Assembly (NCBI GenBank): GCA_026399095.1
Contig: JAPLRP010000015.1
Coordinates: 1 to 61,160, forward strand
Reading direction: 5' to 3'
DNA length: 61,160 nt
Source of the DNA: Methylococcales bacterium
GTDB lineage: Bacteria; Pseudomonadota; Gammaproteobacteria; Methylococcales; Methylomonadaceae
A program made the position numbers and the translations under genes. How positions within the stretch are numbered: position 1 is the first letter of the stretch; the number at the start of each line of letters is the position of its first letter. The notes under the pieces are model-generated. The model did no database searches, was not told the origin of the DNA, and worked only from the letters and a program-made list of their open reading frames with translations. Positions 17,145 to 25,238 of the stretch are shown piece after piece.

Positions 17145-20100
17145 CTATTTATCATCACATTCTGTACAATTTAGACAAAACTCATTTAAGAACTGTGGCA
17201 TTTGAATTTCAAACATCGCCCCCCCTTCTTCGGCGTTGCTTATAATTAAATGACCACCGTATTGCTCAACGATGCTTCTGGATATGGATAAGCCCAGACC
17301 CAAGCCAGTGGATAAGCCCAGACCCAAGCCAGTTGTTTTAGTGGTGTAATAAGGCTCACTGATATGCTGCAAGCTTTCTGGAGAGAAGCCGGGGCCCGAA
17401 TCGCGGATGCAAATTACTACCCATTTGTCTTTTGCTTTAACGGACACATCAATTCTACGAGTTTTCTGATATTCTAATACTTCTATTGCATTGCGATAGA
17501 TATTGATTAATACCTGCGAAAGCTGAATCTCATCAGCCAATACCAGCATGCGACTGTCTTCAATAGAAAACTGGACATCAATGTGTTTAGTCATTAAATC
17601 CTGTGCCAACAACTTGATCGTACTATCCGCCAACTTACCTATATCAACGGGAAACCGTTCCAAGGACGAAGGTTCAATAAAGCCACGGATCTTATCGATA
17701 ATTAAGCTGGAACGCTTTGTGTTGTGAATGATTTTATCGAGAAAGGCTTCGACTTGAGGCAGGGTTAATACCTCTTTATTAAGACCCCGTTTTGCAACTT
17801 GCGCATTGGTTAAAATAGCGGCCAAGGGCTGCTTAAGTTCATGCCCTAAGGATGCCGACATAATGCCTAGACTACGCTGACGATCCAAATGAGCAATATG
17901 TTGATTATGATGAACCTTATCCAGCACTTGCTTTATTACCAAAGCATCCAGTTCTTTAAGCTTGGTGATGTCTTGAATAAAACCCCACACAACTTCTACG
18001 CCATTGATATCAACATACTTGAAGCCACTGATAGCAATCGGATAACGAGTGCCGTCTTTACGAATATATTCTTTTTCATTCGGGCCAAAGCAACCTTTTT
18101 CATTAAGCTCAAGTAATTGTTGGGCTTCTTGCTCTTCATATTCTCTGGGCGTGATATCCCAAAACGATAAGTTAAGAAACTCGTCTTTACTGTAGCCCGT
18201 GTCTTCTAAAACCCTATTATTAGCCTCCAGAAAGTGCCCAGTCTCGTTATCGACCAAGGCCATACCGATGGGCGATAATTCGAATAATCTATGAAATTTA
18301 TCTTTTTCTTTCTTAAGCTCCTGCTCATCTTGGACACGCTCAGTAATATCGTTGATAAAACCGTGCCAGAGCACACTTCCGTCGACTAGTTGTTCAGGCC
18401 TGGCTACCCCCAATAACCAGCGCACACCTTTATCAGGCAGAACAACCCGATATTCTTGCCGCCATAATTGCAAAGTTCTTCTTGATATTTCAATTGATTC
18501 AATAACCTTTTTATAATCATCGGGATGAATCCGGTCAAAAACAGCTTCAGACCCTGCCATCGCCTGACCAACTGACAACTCATAAATTCCATTAACCCCC
18601 TCATTAATAAACGGAAAGCTATATATCTCTTCAGGTGTACACTTAAACTGATAAACCACCCCAGGTATTTGAAGAAATAATTTATTCAACATCTCTTGTT
18701 TTTTCTGAAGTCGATCCTTCAAATCCAACTGCACCTGCATTTGTTCTTCAATTTTCTCAAGTGAAGCTAACCGTTCTTGAAAGAAAGCCTGAATCACCGA
18801 TTCACGCCCGGAAACAACCCAAATAAAGGCTCCCACCAAACCAGTCAATATAAGCCCCAGAATTAAAGCCAGTTGGGTATAATAATTTCCATGTTCAAGT
18901 AGCCAAGCCTTTGAAGGCATTATCTTAAGATGCCAAATCCTATGGCCTACCCGAAAGCTTGACTCATAAACAAAAGAAACGCTTTTCGCTAGAAAAAAAC
19001 CTTCTTGCCTGTCTGCTGTTTTAACCGTTTCCCAATCTCTGGAAAAAATCACTTCTTGCTCGGACGCACTCTCTTTATCAATCAGCTGATAAGCCAATCC
19101 GGGGGTATAGATAGATTCTGGAATAATATCTTTAACCCGAAAAATAATAACAACAAAGCCCATAATATTGGCTCGCCGCTCTGCTAGCGACTGCTTGCCT
19201 GTACCGTTTAGATAAATCGGCATCATGGAAACTATCCCTTTACCTCCCTGAACCAACTGGATGGGCGCTGTCATCACTATGCCTCCGCTATCCCTCGCTT
19301 GATCAAAGGCTAAACGACGACTATCCATTGAATTGCTATCAAATCCCAAAGCGGTTTCATTACCTTGCATAGGTTCAATAAAAGCAACAGGCAGATAGCT
19401 TGAGCGGTGTCGGGCAGGAATCATTTTTTGATTAACAGCTGGCTCGATAATCTGAAAATGTGGATAGCCTTCAGCCTGAACACTGTGTTCAAAAGCCGCT
19501 CGCGCAGAATCTTTGATAACAGGATTCCAAGCTATTGCTCTTATAGATGGTATTTCCTCTAAATAGTGGGCTACAAAGTTATGGAATTCTTTTCTTTCAA
19601 CCCGCTCCGAACTGGCAAAAAATCGCTCCAGTGAATAAAGCGTATTTAATTGAGAAATCATCGAGCTTTCCAAAGCGGATTTTATGATTAACCCATGTTC
19701 GTTAATCTCGGTATTTATTTTCTCATTGTTGTATTTGTTAGCCAAAAAAGTAGCGGTGGCTGTTAATAACAGCAGAGCGATGATCGGTAGCGTTAAGATC
19801 AATCGCTTATGATGCAATCCTTTAGAATGGGGCAACAGCCAAACCAAAGCCAACGGGGTAAAGATAAATATCCCTAAAAAATCCCCTACCCACCAACCCG
19901 CCCAACTATATAGTGGTGCAGAAGAAGACATCCTTCCGGCTGCCCAAAGCATGGCAACTGACAGTGTTGCATTAATCAGTGCCGCAACAATACCGCCATA
20001 GAAAAAGAATACAAAAACTTGCTTCCCTTTAAGCAACGCGCTTGGAAAGTCGGTAAAGCGTTTAATTAAATAAGCACCCAATAATGCTTGCAAGGCTGCA

Positions 20101-20432
20101 CCACTACTGACAACCAATGTAATAGTCGCTGAAGTGATATTTCCTGCCAATAAAGCAGATTGTTCGGGGATTAAGGCATTAATTAAAAATGCCCCCAGAA
20201 ATACCCCAGGCCAGATACGATAGCCGTAGACTAAAATACCCGCGAGGGCAATTCCGGAAGCGGACCAAATAGCCGAAGCATATCCTGGTGAAATGACCGA
20301 AAAATAACTTAGCTTACCGGCTATCAAGTAAGCAATTGCCAAACCGGTTATTTTTAGCCAAAGGGCAGATGCACTATCTCTTGGCGTTGCTTTTGATAAA
20401 GAACTATCTGGTTTGGCGTTATTTTCAAACAT
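17145..20432 (-). CDS. MASE1-CHASE-PAS-PAS sensor histidine kinase with duplicated G2 box
   Basis: A 1095-residue membrane sensor kinase. In order: a MASE1 multi-helix membrane domain (about 25-230), a CHASE extracytoplasmic sensor domain (about 270-500, with AIAWNPVIKD, ALGFDSNS and GGIVMTAPIQL), a membrane segment (about 515-540), a coiled-coil stretch, two PAS domains (about 590-830), then HisKA with phospho-acceptor His864 (SASLGHELKQPL), N box Asn981 (IYRNAIEVLE), G1 box Asp1011 (IRDSGPGFS) and the ATP-lid G2 box. The G2 box is doubled: TGLGLGLS occurs at 1034-1041 and again at 1042-1049. The sibling kinase at 21618 has one copy. The effect on ATP binding is unknown. A FixJ/NarL-type regulator lies 184 bp upstream and is the likely partner. 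Confidence 0.92.
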   Translation of the reverse strand: MFENNAKPDSSLSKATPRDSASALWLKITGLAIAYLIAGKLSYFSVISPGYASAIWSASGIALAGILVYGYRIWPGVFLGAFLINALIPEQSALLAGNITSATITLVVSSGAALQALLGAYLIKRFTDFPSALLKGKQVFVFFFYGGIVAALINATLSVAMLWAAGRMSSSAPLYSWAGWWVGDFLGIFIFTPLALVWLLPHSKGLHHKRLILTLPIIALLLLTATATFLANKYNNEKINTEINEHGLIIKSALESSMISQLNTLYSLERFFASSERVERKEFHNFVAHYLEEIPSIRAIAWNPVIKDSARAAFEHSVQAEGYPHFQIIEPAVNQKMIPARHRSSYLPVAFIEPMQGNETALGFDSNSMDSRRLAFDQARDSGGIVMTAPIQLVQGGKGIVSMMPIYLNGTGKQSLAERRANIMGFVVIIFRVKDIIPESIYTPGLAYQLIDKESASEQEVIFSRDWETVKTADRQEGFFLAKSVSFVYESSFRVGHRIWHLKIMPSKAWLLEHGNYYTQLALILGLILTGLVGAFIWVVSGRESVIQAFFQERLASLEKIEEQMQVQLDLKDRLQKKQEMLNKLFLQIPGVVYQFKCTPEEIYSFPFINEGVNGIYELSVGQAMAGSEAVFDRIHPDDYKKVIESIEISRRTLQLWRQEYRVVLPDKGVRWLLGVARPEQLVDGSVLWHGFINDITERVQDEQELKKEKDKFHRLFELSPIGMALVDNETGHFLEANNRVLEDTGYSKDEFLNLSFWDITPREYEEQEAQQLLELNEKGCFGPNEKEYIRKDGTRYPIAISGFKYVDINGVEVVWGFIQDITKLKELDALVIKQVLDKVHHNQHIAHLDRQRSLGIMSASLGHELKQPLAAILTNAQVAKRGLNKEVLTLPQVEAFLDKIIHNTKRSSLIIDKIRGFIEPSSLERFPVDIGKLADSTIKLLAQDLMTKHIDVQFSIEDSRMLVLADEIQLSQVLINIYRNAIEVLEYQKTRRIDVSVKAKDKWVVICIRDSGPGFSPESLQHISEPYYTTKTTGLGLGLSTGLGLGLSISRSIVEQYGGHLIISNAEEGGAMFEIQMPQFLNEFCLNCTECDDK
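17286..17333 (-). repeat. Perfect 24-bp tandem duplication in a kinase G2 box
   Basis: The 24-bp unit at 17286-17309 is repeated exactly at 17310-17333. It encodes eight residues (TGLGLGLS) at codons 1034-1049 of the kinase. The copies are identical at DNA level, which points to a recent slippage or duplication event. Confidence 0.95.
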
Positions 20433-20616
20433 GTGAGTTTAATTGTTTCCGGTTCTTAACCAATAAAGGGAACAAACAAGCTAACTTTAATAAAGCGCTC
20501 ACATACAGACTAATAAAGCCGTCTTAAATTGAATCTTAAGATAGTAAGGACTAAAACGTTAACAAGACACGGGGGTTAATCTAATAAAAGCCAGCCTTGT
20601 AGAAAAAAACTGATAA

Positions 20617-21327
20617 TTAAGCTTTATTCTGTTCAAATAATCTAACCAAGTCAACTAACTTGGTCACACCCAGCTTTTTAAAAGCAAGATGACGATGATG
20701 TTTTACTGTACGTAAAGCAATGGCTTCTTCTTCGGCAATATCACGATTGATTTGGCCTTTGAGAACACGATTGATAACATCAAATTCGCGTTTTGATAAT
20801 AATGAAATACGCTCATTAAGATCAAAACTCTTTGTCGTATTGACCTGACGTTGACTGCTAATAATTAAGGCGCGCTGCAGTGTGGCAAGTAACCTATCTG
20901 CATCAAAAGGCTTAATCAAAAAATCAAGTGCTCCTGCTCGTAGGCCTTCAACCGCCTCGGAAGCACCACTGGCACCACTCATCAACACTAAAGGCGGCGC
21001 ACCCAAATTAATAAGTTGACGCTGCAATTCCAAGCCATCTACTTCGGGCATTTTAACATCACATAAAATACACCAAGGACCCGGGAACTTTAATTTATTA
21101 AGAAATTGTTCTTTTAAAAATTCATTCGCCGATAAATACGGCTCACAGGCGTAACCTTCCATATCCAACAAAGATTTCAAAGCAGAAACGATTTCAGGAT
21201 CATCATCTATCAAGACAATACGACCGCGCAGACAACGTTGAGACATTTCTTTATCTGCAATGGTAATTGACTTAAGCGCCCCGTCTTTGCTCTTGTCTTT
21301 AGTCGGCAAGTCCGCTTTCTTAGTCAT
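20617..21327 (-). CDS. FixJ/NarL-type response regulator (REC + LuxR HTH)
   Basis: A 236-residue two-component regulator. After a 33-residue N-terminal extension rich in Lys/Asp comes a receiver domain: the acidic triad around VLIDDDPE (39-46), phospho-acceptor Asp90 in CILCDVKMPEVDG, LVLMSGASG, and Lys139 in FLIKPFDADR. The C-terminal LuxR-type helix-turn-helix (about 168-232) contains LSKREFDVINRVLKGQINRD and RTVKHHRHLAFKKLGV. It is expected to act as a DNA-binding transcription factor. It sits upstream of the MASE1 kinase gene, same strand, and downstream of the REC-HK pair, so all four may belong to one signalling network. Confidence 0.92.
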   Translation of the reverse strand: MTKKADLPTKDKSKDGALKSITIADKEMSQRCLRGRIVLIDDDPEIVSALKSLLDMEGYACEPYLSANEFLKEQFLNKLKFPGPWCILCDVKMPEVDGLELQRQLINLGAPPLVLMSGASGASEAVEGLRAGALDFLIKPFDADRLLATLQRALIISSQRQVNTTKSFDLNERISLLSKREFDVINRVLKGQINRDIAEEEAIALRTVKHHRHLAFKKLGVTKLVDLVRLFEQNKA

Positions 21328-21617
21328 CTCTTATCAATTCTTTATAAAACATACGATATCTAACTTAACCTTAATATCAAAAAATTAAACCCAGCTTAAT
21401 TATTCAAGTTTAATAGCCTACGTTTGCTTAAGACTTTTTGCTAACCCTAAAAAAAGTATTTTTTAACCACTTAACATTACTACTCTTAAAGGATACTTAT
21501 TTAACAAAAACTTATAACGCACGCCTTAATTTATAAGCAACCTATAGTAGATGTATTTTAATTAAAAGCAATAGCACCAAAGGGCAATCAATCAAATTAA
21601 ATCTAAATTCTTTACGC

Positions 21618-23045
21618 TTAAAATAGCTCTAATTTGCCTTGATGATAAAGTGCAGGCAAGCAAATTTTAAAACACGCGCCGCCCTCTTCATTATTGCTGA
21701 TCAGCAATTGTCCATGATGACTTTCAATGATGCTTTTTGAAATTGACAAACCCAAGCCCAAACCATCTGCTTTTGTGGTATAAAACGCCTCGCCGGCCCG
21801 CTTTAAAGCCTCTTCAGACAATCCCGATCCGGTATCACTTATTGTGGTTACAATAACGTTTTCTATATGTTTTACTGAAATAGTCAGCCTTCGCGGTGTA
21901 TTCTGCTTTAACACCTCTATGGCATTACGAAATAAATTTAGCAGCACTTGAGAAAGTTGAATAACATCACCCTTTACAAGCAATTCACCATTATCGATAT
22001 CAAAGACAATAGCGATGTGATGAATCATTGCTTCTTCTTTAATATACAGGACTGTATCGCGGACTAAACTACCCACTTTAACAATACCCATTTCCATATT
22101 CGCTGGCTTTATAAAACTACGAATCCTTTCAATTATTAAATTGGCTCGGCGAGTATTATGGATAATTTTATCAAGTAGATTTTGTAGTTGAGCTGAATTA
22201 ACCGGTTCTTTATTGATAACCCGTTTTGCTATCTGGGTATTAGCCAAAATCGCGGTTAGTGGCTGATTTATCTCATGCCCCAAGGAAGCTGACAAGGCAC
22301 CAAGACTTCGCTGACGATCCAGTTGCGCTATCACTTGTTGGCTTTGACGAAGCGCAACTAATTTATCGGTTTTTATCTTAGTTTCGTTTTTAACTAAGTG
22401 ATCCATCGTCATGCCAATATAACCAAAATGGGTCGCGATGGTGCCTATAAGACCAATAATACCAGCCTGAGTCGTCATGATATTGGCTACCATAACATCG
22501 GCCTGAACCTCTCCTTTAAGCAACGCAATCAGTCGCAGCATCATTATAAGACCCCCCAGCAAATAAGTGACGAAGATAAAAGAAGCATTAGAACTACCAT
22601 AACGCCGCCCAATTCGCCATGCCAACAGACTAAGCATTAAATTCATTACAACATTATATAAGAAAACAAATTCTGTACGTAACAAGGCATCACCCAAGCC
22701 TAGGTGAATACTTTCAAAAACGACAATAAACATCAAAAATGCAAACACCATCCACCTTGTTGGCCATGAGGGGAGAGTCAAATGCAAGCGTAAAGATTGA
22801 ATACGAAATAAATAACCTGTAAATATTAATAGGTTGGCCAACAGGAAAGTGGCCCAATCGGGAACGAAGCCCCGCAGACTAATCAATAGAAGCCCACTCC
22901 CTATTGATAATCCTCCGCCACACCAAAGCGAAACTAAACTTGAACGCTGACCATTTAAGACTATCCAGGTCATGATGGGTAAAATTAGATATAAGAAACC
23001 GATGATAACAAAAGACGTAGGTATATTGACTGCGTTAATTAGCAT
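21618..23045 (-). CDS. Membrane sensor histidine kinase
   Basis: A 475-residue kinase with about seven hydrophobic segments in residues 1-215, without a recognisable periplasmic domain, then a short coiled coil and the catalytic core: His257 in SASLGHEINQPL, N box LFRNAIEVLK, G1 box ISDTGSGLS and a single G2 box DGLGLGLS. The core aligns without gaps to that of the 1095-residue kinase from the phosphorylation site to the G2 box, so the two are paralogues. It follows the receiver-only regulator gene by 17 bp and has no evident Shine-Dalgarno of its own, suggesting translation coupled to the upstream gene. The membrane region may sense a lipid or electron-transport signal, but this is not readable from the sequence. 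Confidence 0.9.
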   Translation of the reverse strand: MLINAVNIPTSFVIIGFLYLILPIMTWIVLNGQRSSLVSLWCGGGLSIGSGLLLISLRGFVPDWATFLLANLLIFTGYLFRIQSLRLHLTLPSWPTRWMVFAFLMFIVVFESIHLGLGDALLRTEFVFLYNVVMNLMLSLLAWRIGRRYGSSNASFIFVTYLLGGLIMMLRLIALLKGEVQADVMVANIMTTQAGIIGLIGTIATHFGYIGMTMDHLVKNETKIKTDKLVALRQSQQVIAQLDRQRSLGALSASLGHEINQPLTAILANTQIAKRVINKEPVNSAQLQNLLDKIIHNTRRANLIIERIRSFIKPANMEMGIVKVGSLVRDTVLYIKEEAMIHHIAIVFDIDNGELLVKGDVIQLSQVLLNLFRNAIEVLKQNTPRRLTISVKHIENVIVTTISDTGSGLSEEALKRAGEAFYTTKADGLGLGLSISKSIIESHHGQLLISNNEEGGACFKICLPALYHQGKLELF

Positions 23046-23062
23046 CGATAGGGGAAACTCAA

Positions 23063-23461
23063 TTAATCTTTCGACTGAAACAAAATACCTTCAAGCACAT
23101 CCAAATCAAAAGGTTTTCTGATAAAAGACACGCCCAAGGGCAAGCTACCTAAACTTTGAACTTCATCATGCCGCAACGCCGTTATCAAAACCATTGGCAA
23201 GTCGCGATATTGCTTACGTAATTTATGAGCCAACTCTATGCCGTTAATACCGGGAAGGTTAATATCAAGAATTGCCGCTTTCAATGGACAGGATGAAACA
23301 TTATCTCCCTTAACTCGGCGGCTTGTTTTATTACCGTTACTTTGCAACCACGCCAGCAACTTTTCAGCTGAACCATGAACTGTTGTCTCAAAACCCAAGA
23401 TACCCATCCATGTACTTAGAGCATCGGCTATTTCCGGATCATCATCAACGACAGCAATCAT
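23063..23461 (-). CDS. Receiver-only response regulator, downstream of a CCAA-repeat leader
   Basis: A 132-residue single-domain receiver: acidic cluster VVDDDPE (4-10), phospho-acceptor Asp66 in AAILDINLPGING, Thr94 in VLITALRHDE and Lys116 in FIRKPFDLD. There is no output domain, so it probably acts as a phospho-relay, phosphate sink or protein-protein regulator for the kinase encoded 17 bp downstream. Its own ribosome-binding site is poor. The ATG overlaps the TGA of a 25-codon leader frame that contains a (CCAA)12 tract (23480-23527), so its translation may depend on the leader and be phase variable. Confidence 0.88.
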   Translation of the reverse strand: MIAVVDDDPEIADALSTWMGILGFETTVHGSAEKLLAWLQSNGNKTSRRVKGDNVSSCPLKAAILDINLPGINGIELAHKLRKQYRDLPMVLITALRHDEVQSLGSLPLGVSFIRKPFDLDVLEGILFQSKD

Positions 23462-23535
23462 GTGAGAGGCTCTTTAACTTTGGTTGGTTGGTTGGTTGGT
23501 TGGTTGGTTGGTTGGTTGGTTGGTTGGGTTAGCAT
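23458..23535 (-). CDS. 25-codon leader reading frame carrying the CCAA repeat
   Basis: On the minus strand an AGGAG (23546-23550) stands 10 nt before an ATG at 23535. The frame encodes MLTQPTNQ with further PTNQ repeats from the (CCAA)12 tract, then KVKEPLT, and ends in a TGA at 23458-23460 that overlaps the ATG of the response regulator (ATGA). With 13 units it would stop at a TAA (23474-23476), 12 nt before that ATG. With 11 units it would run past the ATG and stop five codons after overlapping it. This is the layout expected for translational coupling controlled by repeat number. No function is claimed for the peptide itself. Confidence 0.5.
   Translation of the reverse strand: MLTQPTNQPTNQPTNQPTKVKEPLT
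23480..23527 (-). repeat. Tetranucleotide repeat (CCAA)12
   Basis: Twelve perfect TTGG units on the plus strand (CCAA on the strand of the regulator gene), 48 bp without interruption. Tracts of this type mutate by slipped-strand mispairing. CCAA tracts of this kind cause phase variation of haemoglobin-haptoglobin receptor genes in Haemophilus. Here the tract lies in the leader of a two-component operon. Confidence 0.98.
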
Positions 23536-23597
23536 GCGGCAAAGTCTCCTGTACTACAAGTGTTTTAACAACATTTTTAAAAGCAAACTAAAACAGG

Positions 23598-23783
23598 CTA
23601 CAAGGCTTTAGATTTTATTTTTGCACAACGCTTACATTGATAAACAGTGATTAACTTGCCCTGTTTGACATCAAATTGTTTTTCTTTAAGAATTTCCCAT
23701 TTATGAAAGCCGCTTTGGCACAGGGTTTTACCTTTATGCTGCTCAGCTATTGTGGGTCGCTTAAACTGAACAACATCGCCCAT
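23598..23783 (-). CDS. Small zinc-ribbon-like protein
   Basis: A 61-residue basic protein of a small conserved gammaproteobacterial type I recognise only as hypothetical. It begins MGDVVQFKRP, contains TLCQSGFHKW in the middle and YQCKRCAKIKSK at the end. The cysteine/histidine set (Cys and His in CQSGFHKW, Cys-x2-Cys in CKRC) can form one zinc site. Nucleic acid or protein binding is a guess. It lies upstream of the repeat-bearing regulator region, same strand, separated by 62 bp from the leader frame. Confidence 0.75.
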   Translation of the reverse strand: MGDVVQFKRPTIAEQHKGKTLCQSGFHKWEILKEKQFDVKQGKLITVYQCKRCAKIKSKAL

Positions 23784-23907
23784 TTAGTACCTTAGGATTT
23801 GCTTAAAAACAATAGGTCATATTAATAGCCCCAGGTTTTACAAGGGCAGTTGGTTTAACTATTACCGCGTTTTATTAAGAGCAATCACTTACTGTTGCCC
23901 GGATAAC

Positions 23908-24507
23908 TTATTTTTTAATAATAACATTCCACGCCGTAAGCCAAGTTTGTGACAAATAAGTATCGGCTTTTTTATTCAATGCATGACATAAAACCATACT
24001 TAACGTATTGTTGATAATGCCAAAAAAGTAGGCATTAATCAATAGCGGATCAATATCTCGTATTTCCCCCGCACTGATACCGTCTTTTATGATTTTAATT
24101 ATTTTTATAAAGGCGGCTGTTTCTAGAATCGGTTTTTCATCAGGTAAAAACTCATTAAGATTCAGCATCAAGATAAATCGCATTACATCCGGCGCGTCAT
24201 CCGTTAACCTGAAAAGCAAATCTGTTATGCCTCGTAATTGCTCCGATGCTTTTTGATTTTTTCGTCTTATATCGTCAACCGATATGTTTAAACTATCAAA
24301 AATATTGGCATATAACTGCGATGCCATCATCTGTTTATCTTTAAAGTGATGATATATTGGACTGGTGTTTTCCATCCCCAATAGCGCTGCAATATCAACT
24401 AACGATGTTTTGAAATAACCTTTTGTAGTAAACAACTTTAAAGCTGCTAATAATATTTCATCCTTCGTTACCACTTTTTCCTGATTAATATCTTTTTCCT
24501 GATCCAT
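23908..24507 (-). CDS. TetR-family transcriptional regulator
   Basis: A 199-residue regulator. I use the ATG at 24507; a longer frame starts with TTG at 24531 and adds only eight residues. The N-terminal TetR DNA-binding domain is clear: EILLAALKLFTTKGYFKTSL, then VDIAALLG and SPIYHHFKDKQMMASQLYA (about residues 14-65). The rest is a helical ligand-binding domain of no recognised subfamily. Neighbouring genes do not reveal its target; it is separated from pgsA by about 170 bp and from the zinc-ribbon gene by 124 bp. Confidence 0.88.
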   Translation of the reverse strand: MDQEKDINQEKVVTKDEILLAALKLFTTKGYFKTSLVDIAALLGMENTSPIYHHFKDKQMMASQLYANIFDSLNISVDDIRRKNQKASEQLRGITDLLFRLTDDAPDVMRFILMLNLNEFLPDEKPILETAAFIKIIKIIKDGISAGEIRDIDPLLINAYFFGIINNTLSMVLCHALNKKADTYLSQTWLTAWNVIIKK

Positions 24508-24621
24508 TTTTATTATGTTACAGCGTTTCAATACACTGTTTTATGTTGTTGTTCAAAAAATAACTATCCACTTAGTCTTGGCAGGTCTAAGTCCTGTATT
24601 TATGTCCGTCCAAAGTGGGTA

Positions 24622-24659
24622 ACCCAAAAAATCAAACGGGTTAATCAATGATAAACCCG
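24622..24659 (-). terminator. Intrinsic terminator of the uvrC-pgsA operon
   Basis: On the minus strand CGGGTT (24654-24659) and AACCCG (24637-24642) form a stem followed by TTTGATTTTTT (24625-24635), just downstream of the pgsA stop codon. This is a typical rho-independent terminator. Confidence 0.7.
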
Positions 24660-24677
24660 GCTGTGTTATATACTTTA

Positions 24678-25238
24678 TTATTCTTCAATAACGGCTAGTG
24701 CTGCACTTAAGTAATGAATCATAGACCAAAGCGTTAAGACCGCGGCAATATACAACAAGCCATAGCCGATTAAATTGATAGGTATCCCAAACAAATCCTC
24801 ACGGTATAACAGCATACCAATGGCCAACATTTGCGCCGAAGTTTTCCATTTACCTAATTGGGATACTTTAACTTTTGCGCGTTGTCCTATTTCTGCCATC
24901 CACTCTCGCAAAGACGCAATGGTTATTTCACGGCCAATAATAATAGCAGCAGGTATTGCCAGATAGGGGGATGCTTGCTGTTGAACAATCAGAACCAATA
25001 TAAAGGCGACCATCAACTTATCAGCTACGGGATCTAAAAAAGCACCAAAGGGGGTTTCCAGCTTCATTCTTCTGGCTAAGTAACCATCAAGCCAGTCAGT
25101 AAACCCAGCCAACAAAAAGATCAGGGTGCAAGCCAAATTGGAATAATGCCAAGGCAAATAAAAAACGACGGTTAATAAAGGAATTAACGCGATTCTTAAG
25201 AGCGTAAGATTTGTAGGTATGTTAAATTGAATCGTCAT
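24678..25238 (-). CDS. pgsA: CDP-diacylglycerol-glycerol-3-phosphate 3-phosphatidyltransferase
   Basis: Integral membrane enzyme that makes phosphatidylglycerol-phosphate from CDP-diacylglycerol and glycerol-3-phosphate, the committed step to phosphatidylglycerol and cardiolipin. The CDP-alcohol phosphotransferase signature DGx2ARx8Gx3Dx3D is complete: Asp51, Gly52, Ala55, Arg56, Gly65, Asp69 and Asp73. Several hydrophobic segments span the 186 residues, the normal length. Its start overlaps the end of uvrC by 17 bp, and the uvrC-pgsA order is widespread in gammaproteobacteria. A terminator follows. Confidence 0.96.
   Translation of the reverse strand: MTIQFNIPTNLTLLRIALIPLLTVVFYLPWHYSNLACTLIFLLAGFTDWLDGYLARRMKLETPFGAFLDPVADKLMVAFILVLIVQQQASPYLAIPAAIIIGREITIASLREWMAEIGQRAKVKVSQLGKWKTSAQMLAIGMLLYREDLFGIPINLIGYGLLYIAAVLTLWSMIHYLSAALAVIEE

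Noticed and set aside
23323-23532. Plus-strand frame ending in repeated WLVG
   Set aside because: The repeated residues are just the translation of the TTGG tract; the frame lies antisense to the receiver gene and has no ribosome site.
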